A stretch of DNA of 5,774 nucleotides. Source: Candidatus Segetimicrobium genomatis. GTDB lineage: Bacteria > Sysuimicrobiota > Sysuimicrobiia > Sysuimicrobiales > Segetimicrobiaceae. Shown here piece after piece: positions 1 to 4,799 of the stretch (its first letter is position 1; each line of letters opens with the position of its first letter). The notes beneath the pieces are model-generated. The model saw only the letters and a program-made list of their open reading frames with translations. It was not told the DNA's origin and ran no database searches. The DNA is taken from contig VBAN01000433.1 in NCBI GenBank assembly GCA_005882445.1, positions 1-5,774 on the forward strand, written 5' to 3'. The translations under genes were made by a program, and so were the position numbers.

Positions 1-459
1 GAGCCGGAGCTCCTGGGGGAGCGTCCCCAACGCGCGCTGGATCGCGACGTCCAGCTGCTCCCGGTCCAGGATGGCCTCGGGGCTCGACTCGAGATCGGCG
101 ATCTCTCTCGACACTTCCCCCCGCGCGGTCTCCACCGGAGCGTCGAGCGACTCGACCCGCGTTCGGGGCCGCTTCCGCAGCAGGTCGATATGGAGGTTGC
201 TGACGATGCGGTACAGCCACCGCTCCAGCGGGGCGTCGGGCTCGACGCGCCGAAGCGCCCGATAGACACGGAGAAATGCTTCCTGGACGAGGTCGCGCGC
301 GTCCGCTTCGTTGCCCGCCATCCGGTAGGCGATATTATAGACATGGCGGGCATACCGCTGGACGATCGCCTCATAGTGGGCGAGCTCTTCCCTGGTATAC
401 TGATCCGCGCGGACCGCGCTAGATCGCGCCATGGGGGCCATCACGGCCAGCCTGTCCAT
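1..459 (-). CDS. ECF-type RNA polymerase sigma factor, partial (C-terminus beyond the left edge)
   Basis: The reading frame stays open from an ATG at 459-457 to the window edge and gives 153 residues. Sigma-70 region 2 spans about residues 26-97. It includes a region 2.1-like helix (VYNIAYRMAGN, 40-50), the core-binding region 2.2 stretch (DARDLVQEAFLRVYRAL, 53-69) and the region 2.3/2.4 stretch that melts and reads the -10 element (WLYRIVSN then IDLLRKR, 81-97). A charged linker (about 98-128) leads to the start of region 4 (LDREQLDVAIQRALGTLPQE, 131-150), which is cut by the edge. The family directs RNA polymerase to stress or envelope-response promoters, usually held by an anti-sigma factor encoded just downstream; that neighbour would lie outside the window. 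In-frame ATGs at 441-439 and 432-430 are possible starts, but only the 459 start has a good ribosome site (GGAG at 465-468, five bases away). The gene lies 47 bases behind leuS, so it may share its transcript. The subgroup cannot be told. Confidence 0.92.
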   Translation of the reverse strand, partial: MDRLAVMAPMARSSAVRADQYTREELAHYEAIVQRYARHVYNIAYRMAGNEADARDLVQEAFLRVYRALRRVEPDAPLERWLYRIVSNLHIDLLRKRPRTRVESLDAPVETARGEVSREIADLESSPEAILDREQLDVAIQRALGTLPQELRL

Positions 460-464
460 CCTCA

Positions 465-468
465 CTCC
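465..468 (-). promoter_or_regulatory. Ribosome binding site of the sigma factor
   Basis: On the minus strand GGAG lies five bases before the ATG at 459. The in-frame ATGs further in (441 and 432) have no comparable site, so this favours the longest start. Confidence 0.6.
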
Positions 469-506
469 AGACGCAGCGGGCAGGCGAAAAGTTCCTTGGG
501 TCTCCG

Positions 507-2915
507 CTACCGCACGACGACGTTGACGAGCTTCCCCCGGACGACGATCACGTCCTGGACCTGCATGCCGTCGATGAACTTCCGCACCTTCTCGCTGGCC
601 AGCACCGTTTCCCGGAGGCCCGCCTCGTCGAGCCCCGCCGGGACCTGGACGCGGTCGCGCACGCGACCGTTGACCTGCAGCACGAGGGTGATCGTCTCTT
701 CGTGGACCGCGTCGGGATCCCACGCGGGCCAGGCCTGCTGGTGCACGCTGTAGGAGCGGCCGAGCCTGGACCACAGCTCCTCGGCCTGGTGCGGCGCGAA
801 CGGCGCCAGCATCAGCACGAGGGTGGGCAGCGCCGCGGCCCATTCGGCCGTCCCCGCCGCACCGGCCTCGCGCGCCCGATAGAGCGCGTTCGTGCACTCC
901 ATCAGCGCCGCGAGCGCGGTGTTGAACCGGAACCCCTCGAGATCCTCGGTCACCCGCCTGAGGGTCTGGTGAATCGTCCGGCGCACCGCGGCCTCGCTCC
1001 CCGCGGGAGCGGGCGATCCCGACGGAGGCGCTGCGGAGGGCCGGTCGACGATGAGGTGCCAGACGCGCTGCAGGAACCGCTGGACGCCCTCGATCCCCTG
1101 CGGATTCCAGGGGCCGCCGGCATCCCACGGGCCGATGAACATCAGGTAGGCCCGGACGGTGTCGACGCCCATCGCCCCCACATAGTCGTCGGGGTTGACC
1201 ACGTTGCCCCGCGACTTGCTCATCCGGTGGCCGTCGGGGCCCAGGATGATCCCCTGGTTGAAGAGGCGGAGCATCGGCTCATCGAAGGAGACCAACCCGA
1301 GGACTCGCATCGCCTTGGTGAAGAACCGGGTGTACAGCAGATGCAGCACCGCGTGCTCGATGCCGCCGGTGTACTGATCCACCGGAAGCCACTTCCGTCC
1401 CTGCTCCGGATCAAACGGTCGCTCCCGGTCGTGCGGGCTCAGGTAGCGGTACTGGTACCATGAGGAATCGACGAAGGTGTCCATCGTGTCCGTCTCGCGC
1501 CGCGCCGGTCCGCCGCACGTCGGACACGTCGTGTTCACCCAATCCGTGGCCTTCGCGAGCGTCGACATCGCGTCGTCGGTCAGGTGGTAGTCCGCGTCGA
1601 GCGGCAGCTCCAGCGGCAACTGATCGTCCGGCAGGCCGACGATCCCGTCGCGGTCGCAGTGGACGACCGGGATCGTGACCGCCGCCCGGCCCCGGCCGGC
1701 GCGTTCGAGCGCCTCGGTAACGGCCCTCCGTCCGGCCTGGCTCGGCGTCCCGTCGAAGGGCCCCGAGTTGACCATCACGCCTTCCCCGACGTACGCCTCG
1801 CGGAGGGGCTTGCCGTCCCAGTCGGGAGGCGCGATCACCACGGGAATGGGCAGGCCGTAGGCGCCGGCGAACACGAAGTCCCGGGGGTCGTGCGCCGGCA
1901 CGGCGTGGATCGCGCCGGTGCCGTAGGTCAGGAGGACATAGTCCCCAATGTAGATGGGAATCCGGGCGTTCGTCAGCGGGTGGCGGGCGTAGGCGCCGAT
2001 GAACACGCCCGTCTTCTCCCGGTCCTCGGCCAGCCGTTCGATCTCCGACTGCCGGCGCGTCCGGTGAACGTAGGACGCCACCTCGGCGCGGCGGTCCGGG
2101 GTCGTGAGCTTGTCCACCAGCGGGTGCTCCGGAGCCAGGACGAGAAACGTCGCGCCGAAGAGCGTGTCCGGCCGCGTGGTAAAGACGGTGATCGGATCGC
2201 CCTGCTCGCTCATGTAGACGATCTCCGCGCCCTCGCTGCGGCCGATCCAGTTGCGCTGGAGCGTCTGCACGCGTTCCGGCCACTCCATCTTGCTGAAGTC
2301 CAGCAGTTCCTCCGTGTACTTCGTGATGCGGAAGAACCACTGCTCCAGGTCCTTCTTGATCACCGGCGTGCCGCACCGCTCGCACACCCGGTCGGGCCCG
2401 ATGACCTGCTCCCGGGCCAGGGTCGTGTTGTCGTGGGGACACCAGTCCACGGCGGCCTTCGCCCGGTAGGCCAGGCCGGCTTCGTGGAACTTCAGGAAAA
2501 ACCACTGGTTCCACGCGTAGTACTCGGGGAGGCAGGTGACGACCTCCCGCGACCAATCGAACATCGCCCCCATCGAGCGCAGCTGCCCCCGCATGCGCTC
2601 GATGTTGGCCATCGTCCAGTTATATGGATGGGTCCCGTGCTGGATCGCGGCGTTCTCCGCGGGCAGCCCGAAGGCGTCGAACCCGATGGGGAAGAAGACG
2701 TTGAGTCCCCGCATCTTGAGGAACCGGGCCTTGGCGTCCGACGCCGTCATCGTGAACCAGTGCCCGATGTGCAGATCCCCGCTGGGATACGGGTACATCG
2801 TCAGGAAATAGAATTTGGGCCGGTCGGACCGGTCCCCGGTCCGGTACAGCCCGTCGGCCTCCCACCGGGCCTGCCACTTCGGCTCGATCTGCTTGGGGTC
2901 GTACGCCTCGCCCAT
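507..2915 (-). CDS. leuS: Leucyl-tRNA synthetase with the SRQRYWG core segment missing
   Basis: This class Ia synthetase charges tRNA-Leu with leucine in the cytosol. It has 802 residues. The ATP-binding HIGH motif is at 49-52 in a YPYPSGDLHIGH context. A zinc-ribbon-like site has C159, C178 and C181, with D162 where a fourth Cys often sits. The CP1 editing domain is entered at NWIGRSEG (222-229) and carries the Thr-rich TTRPDT (246-251) and AHDPRD (341-346) motifs, so post-transfer editing looks intact. ETDTMDTFVDSSWY is at 474-487, GGIEHAVLHLLYTRFF at 517-532 and the second ATP motif RMSKS at 564-568. An Ala/Pro/Ser-rich linker (about 625-642) precedes the anticodon-binding helical domain, and the C-terminal domain ends in GKLVNVVV. 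The oddity is at T414/I415: relatives have about 17 residues here (pattern YRLRDWLxSRQRYWGxP), the strand returning from CP1 to the catalytic core, and none is present. The flanks align and the frame is kept. Activity is therefore doubtful. The ATG start has GGAG four bases upstream (2920-2923). Confidence 0.97.
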   Translation of the reverse strand: MGEAYDPKQIEPKWQARWEADGLYRTGDRSDRPKFYFLTMYPYPSGDLHIGHWFTMTASDAKARFLKMRGLNVFFPIGFDAFGLPAENAAIQHGTHPYNWTMANIERMRGQLRSMGAMFDWSREVVTCLPEYYAWNQWFFLKFHEAGLAYRAKAAVDWCPHDNTTLAREQVIGPDRVCERCGTPVIKKDLEQWFFRITKYTEELLDFSKMEWPERVQTLQRNWIGRSEGAEIVYMSEQGDPITVFTTRPDTLFGATFLVLAPEHPLVDKLTTPDRRAEVASYVHRTRRQSEIERLAEDREKTGVFIGAYARHPLTNARIPIYIGDYVLLTYGTGAIHAVPAHDPRDFVFAGAYGLPIPVVIAPPDWDGKPLREAYVGEGVMVNSGPFDGTPSQAGRRAVTEALERAGRGRAAVTIPVVHCDRDGIVGLPDDQLPLELPLDADYHLTDDAMSTLAKATDWVNTTCPTCGGPARRETDTMDTFVDSSWYQYRYLSPHDRERPFDPEQGRKWLPVDQYTGGIEHAVLHLLYTRFFTKAMRVLGLVSFDEPMLRLFNQGIILGPDGHRMSKSRGNVVNPDDYVGAMGVDTVRAYLMFIGPWDAGGPWNPQGIEGVQRFLQRVWHLIVDRPSAAPPSGSPAPAGSEAAVRRTIHQTLRRVTEDLEGFRFNTALAALMECTNALYRAREAGAAGTAEWAAALPTLVLMLAPFAPHQAEELWSRLGRSYSVHQQAWPAWDPDAVHEETITLVLQVNGRVRDRVQVPAGLDEAGLRETVLASEKVRKFIDGMQVQDVIVVRGKLVNVVVR

Positions 2916-2939
2916 ACGGCTCCGTGATCGCGCACGACG

Positions 2940-2966
2940 GCCCGCGGGGCGTGGAGCCTCGCGGGC
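2940..2966 (-). other. Strong GC hairpin in the leuS leader
   Basis: Eleven-base arms (2956-2966 and 2940-2950) pair with one A-C mismatch around a five-base loop. No T-run follows on either strand, so this is not a classic intrinsic terminator. It lies 25-51 bases upstream of the leuS ATG and would form in any transcript reading through from the quinone oxidoreductase gene. It may pause, partly terminate or stabilise that transcript. The leader is too short for a T-box. Confidence 0.45.
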
Positions 2967-2981
2967 GCCCGGGCGCAGAAG

Positions 2982-3020
2982 ATTATCCTCTACTGTACCG
3001 CGTCAGGCGGGCACGAGCAA
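2982..3020 (-). promoter_or_regulatory. Weak candidate promoter for leuS
   Basis: On the minus strand TTGCTC (3020-3015) and TACAGT (2997-2992) are 17 bases apart and match the sigma-70 consensus at three and four of six positions. A better -10-like GATAAT (2987-2982) lies just downstream but has no -35 at the right distance. The region is the only relatively AT-rich patch between the two genes, which is the main reason to list it. Confidence 0.25.
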
Positions 3021-3902
3021 GAGTTTCCCTGTCGTTCCCCGGCTGGCGAGGAGCCGCTGCGCCTCCGCCGCTTCCGCGAGACGGAAGGTCCGCTCGATGC
3101 GGAGCCGGAGCCGGCCGGCGGCGACCCATCCCAGGACGTCGCCGGCGCGCGCATTGAGCTCGTCGGGCGTCGCGGTGTAGTTGCCGAGCGTGGGGCGGGT
3201 GAGGAAGAGGTAGCCCCGGGGGGCGAGACAGTTCAGGCTCTTGTCGAAGGTCGTCTTGCCGACGGAATCGTAGACGACCTGGACCCCCCGCCCTCCCGTC
3301 AGCCGCTTGACCTCCGCCTCGAAGTCCGCCTGCGTGTAGTCGATGACCTCATCCGCGCCCGCGTCCCTGGCCAGCCGCGCCTTCGCCTCGGTGGAGACGG
3401 TGCCGATCACGCGGGCCCCCAGCATCTTCGCCATCTGCACCAGGAGCAGTCCCACCCCTCCGGCCGCGGCGTGCACCAGCGCCGTGTGCCCCGCCTTGAG
3501 CGGGTAGGTGCTGTGAGACAGGTAGTGCGCGGTCATGCCCTGCAGCATGGCCGCCGCGGCGGTGCGGGCGTCGATCCCCCGCGGCACGCGCACGAGCCGC
3601 CATGCCGGGACCACCGCCTGCTCGGCGTAGGCCCCCAGCGGTCCTGTATAGACGACGCGTTCGCCCGGTTCGAGCCCGGACACCTCCGGTCCAACGGTCG
3701 CCACCGTCCCGGCGGCCTCGACCCCGGCGGTGAACGGCAGCGCCGCCTTGGTCCAGCCGAGGCGATAGTAGATGTCGGTGAAATTTACCCCGGCCGCTTC
3801 GATCTTCACCAGCGCTTCCCCCCGCCCCGGCGTCGGAGTGGGGACCTCCTCGAAGCGCAGGACTTCAGGGCCGCCGGTCGCGTGCACACGGATCGCTTTC
3901 AC
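3003..3902 (-). CDS. Zinc-free NADPH:quinone oxidoreductase (Qor/zeta-crystallin family), internally shortened
   Basis: This is a medium-chain dehydrogenase/reductase of 299 residues that should reduce quinones or other enones with NADPH in the cytosol. The GroES-like N-terminal domain has GGPEVLRFEEVPTP (10-23) and the family signature GVNFTDIYYRLG (38-49), then GVEAAGTVATVG (60-71). The Rossmann domain has the glycine-rich AAAGGVG loop (145-151) followed by GARVIGTVST, and YDSVGKTTFDKSL (211-223). The zinc-ligand Cys/His set of alcohol dehydrogenases is absent. Between Y231 and L232 the sequence jumps from CLAPRGY to LFLTRPTLG. E. coli Qor (327 residues) and relatives have about 24 more residues there, covering the last Rossmann strand, a loop near the NADPH nicotinamide and the lead-in to the dimer-interface strand. 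The frame is kept, so this is a clean internal loss rather than a frameshift, and function is uncertain. The start is GTG with a strong Shine-Dalgarno. The 87-base gap to leuS permits read-through. Confidence 0.95.
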   Translation of the reverse strand: MKAIRVHATGGPEVLRFEEVPTPTPGRGEALVKIEAAGVNFTDIYYRLGWTKAALPFTAGVEAAGTVATVGPEVSGLEPGERVVYTGPLGAYAEQAVVPAWRLVRVPRGIDARTAAAAMLQGMTAHYLSHSTYPLKAGHTALVHAAAGGVGLLLVQMAKMLGARVIGTVSTEAKARLARDAGADEVIDYTQADFEAEVKRLTGGRGVQVVYDSVGKTTFDKSLNCLAPRGYLFLTRPTLGNYTATPDELNARAGDVLGWVAAGRLRLRIERTFRLAEAAEAQRLLASRGTTGKLLLVPA

Positions 3903-3909
3903 GCCCGTT

Positions 3910-3916
3910 CCTCCTC
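3910..3916 (-). promoter_or_regulatory. Ribosome binding site that fixes a GTG start
   Basis: GAGGAGG on the minus strand lies seven bases before the GTG at 3902-3900 of the quinone oxidoreductase gene. This near-perfect anti-16S match supports GTG as the start, because the nearby ATG at 3918-3916 is out of frame. Confidence 0.8.
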
Positions 3917-3957
3917 ATGAGAGTCGTGGATTCGGAAGGAGTGTTTGTGTTTTCTGT

Positions 3958-4032
3958 GACAGACCTATGATGGCATATGACCCGGCCTCGCCGTTGTCCT
4001 CCGTGCGGCCACCACGTATGGACATCGCGCCT
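3958..4032 (-). pseudogene. Doubtful MazF-like toxin remnant between the RHH gene and the quinone oxidoreductase
   Basis: The gap after the RHH gene is the place where MazE-like antitoxins usually have their mazF partner. Read on the minus strand in the frame beginning 13 bases after the RHH stop, it encodes RRDVHTWW, then GGQRRGRVI about two residues later. This loosely resembles the MazF N-terminus (RRGDVWW..., then GRRPV..). The resemblance rests on a few residues, the frame has no good start codon, and no later MazF motif follows before the next gene begins. It may be chance. Otherwise this 143-base gap holds only the ribosome site of the next gene and an A/C-rich leader; I see no convincing promoter. 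Confidence 0.15.
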
Positions 4033-4045
4033 GGGTTTCCGCGTT

Positions 4046-4291
4046 TCATTTCCGCTCCTCAATCGCCAGAACGCCAACGGCAGCGTGGGCAAAGGCCTTC
4101 GCCTCTTGCCGTTCCGGCCGCTTCCGGTAGCCCTGCTCGTAGCGTCGCGCGTCATCCAGATACCCCTCCTCGGCAAGATAGCGGGCAATGGCGTTCTGGA
4201 TCACGCGGCTCCGAGGGATGCGTTGTTGGCGGCGCATCCGCTCGATCGCATTGGCCTGTCGGTCGGGGAGGCTGATCGCGATTTTTTTCAT
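4046..4291 (-). CDS. Small ribbon-helix-helix DNA-binding protein (CopG/MazE-like antitoxin type)
   Basis: The product is 81 residues. MKKIAISLP (1-9) is the DNA-contacting beta strand, about 11-24 form helix A, and IPRSRVIQNAIARYLAEEG (25-43) contains the turn with the SRxxVI-type pattern and helix B. The tail (44-81) is charged and carries YEQGYRKRPERQEAKAF, which looks like the toxin-binding tail of MazE-like antitoxins paired with MazF. Such proteins dimerise, bind operator DNA and often repress their own operon. The ATG lies only 11 bases after the ATL stop codon, so the two genes are probably co-transcribed; the ribosome site is weak (GAG in TTTGAG), which suggests coupling to ATL translation. 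A run of seven A follows directly after the ATG. No intact toxin gene is adjacent, so it may be an orphan antitoxin or a plain repressor of the ATL operon. Confidence 0.85.
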   Translation of the reverse strand: MKKIAISLPDRQANAIERMRRQQRIPRSRVIQNAIARYLAEEGYLDDARRYEQGYRKRPERQEAKAFAHAAVGVLAIEERK

Positions 4292-4302
4292 ACAGGATCG
4301 GC

Positions 4303-4638
4303 TCAAAGTTTCTCCCAGCCAAACTTCTCCAGGTCGATCCGACCGCGGGCGAATCGTACGCCCTCGTGCCGCAGGAGATCGCGTTGCAGCTGATACCCTC
4401 CGGTCGGGCGCCAACTGATGTTCCCTTGCGCGTTCACCACCCGGTGCCAGGGCACGTCGTCGCCGCACGCCGCGAGCGCCCATCCGACGGTGCGCGCGCC
4501 GCGGGGCATCCCGAGGGCGCGGGCGATCGAGCCGTAACTGGCGACGCGCCCGCGCGGAATCCGCCGGACCAGCGCATACACGCGTGCAAAGACCGGAGAC
4601 GGCGATGCGCCGCGCCGGCCTTGGGGGTCCTGGCTCAC
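4303..4638 (-). CDS. Alkyltransferase-like protein (ATL), DNA repair damage sensor
   Basis: The product has the fold of the DNA-binding domain of O6-alkylguanine-DNA alkyltransferase and is 111 residues from the GTG at 4638. FARVYALVRRIPRGRVASYG (17-36) leads into the helix-turn-helix (SIARALGMPRGARTVGWAL, 37-55). Y35 and R49 match the conserved Tyr and the arginine finger used to flip the damaged base out. The active site reads PWHRVV (63-68): Trp64 replaces the acceptor Cys of PCHRV, the hallmark of ATL proteins. These cannot transfer the alkyl group; they bind alkylated guanine and hand the lesion to nucleotide excision repair. The C-terminal part LLRHEGVRFARGRIDLEKFGW also matches the family. 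No ATG lies in frame near the domain start. An in-frame GTG at 4671 would add 11 residues, and neither start has a clear ribosome site. The longer frame further upstream is ruled out by overlap with the aminotransferase. Confidence 0.9.
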   Translation of the reverse strand: MSQDPQGRRGASPSPVFARVYALVRRIPRGRVASYGSIARALGMPRGARTVGWALAACGDDVPWHRVVNAQGNISWRPTGGYQLQRDLLRHEGVRFARGRIDLEKFGWEKL

Positions 4639-4758
4639 GCCGCGGGCCCCGGCGATCGGAACGCGAGTCACGCCACAGCCATACGATGCGGATTCCGGTT
4701 GTCCTCCCCCGGCCGCAAACGGGGCATGTTTCAAGCGCGGCGGCGCACCGACCCGGAA

Positions 4759-4775
4759 GGCGCGGACTCCGCGCC
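4759..4775. promoter_or_regulatory. Perfect 17-base palindrome, possible operator
   Basis: GGCGCGGA-C-TCCGCGCC has two perfect eight-base arms around one central base, in the divergent spacer 25 bases before the aminotransferase start. The arms are too close for an unstrained RNA hairpin without opening inner pairs, so a protein-bound dyad is as likely as a stem-loop. The small RHH protein encoded nearby is a possible binder, by inference only. Confidence 0.35.
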
Positions 4776-4785
4776 GGCAGCCGCG

Positions 4786-4791
4786 AGGAGG
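4786..4791 (+). promoter_or_regulatory. Ribosome binding site of the aminotransferase
   Basis: AGGAGG lies eight bases before the ATG at 4800, an ideal Shine-Dalgarno that fixes the start. Confidence 0.8.
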
Positions 4792-4799
4792 GTGAGGCG

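Larger units (their letters stand above)
4639..4799. other. Divergent intergenic region between ATL and the aminotransferase
   Basis: This 161-base spacer must hold promoters for both directions. I find no convincing sigma-70 -35/-10 pair on either strand: TTGTCC at 4699-4704 (plus) has no partner at the right distance, and TTGAAA on the minus strand near 4733-4728 has only GC-rich sequence after it. It contains one perfect dyad and the aminotransferase ribosome site. Confidence 0.6.

Noticed and set aside
702..1463. Plus-strand open frame of 253 codons antisense to the leuS 3' half
   Set aside because: Low-complexity Arg/Pro/His composition typical of a GC shadow frame, with no motif.
1411..2556. 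Minus-strand open frame of 381 codons in another frame of leuS
   Set aside because: It overlaps leuS in the same direction and its Arg/Gly/Pro-rich translation has no family likeness.
1584..2927. Long open frame of 447 codons on the plus strand, antisense to leuS
   Set aside because: It mirrors the leuS codons in a GC-rich gene, is Arg/Pro/Val/Gly-rich with no recognisable motif, and has no ribosome site; leuS on the other strand is certain.
2916..3002. T-box riboswitch upstream of leuS
   Set aside because: Only 87 bases are available, with no T-box consensus and no terminator/antiterminator pair.
3865..4188. Minus-strand open frame of 107 codons spanning the RHH 3' end and the intergenic gap
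   Set aside because: It overlaps two supported genes out of frame and is Arg-rich; only the short MazF-like stretch inside it was kept as a doubtful lead.
4282..4288. Seven-A run after the RHH start codon as a programmed frameshift site
   Set aside because: It is a plain MKKI start; no alternative product in another frame is supported, so I treat it as ordinary, with some risk of sequencing error.
4303..4638. Active O6-methylguanine-DNA methyltransferase
   Set aside because: The acceptor cysteine is replaced by Trp (PWHRV), so it is an ATL protein and not a suicide alkyltransferase.
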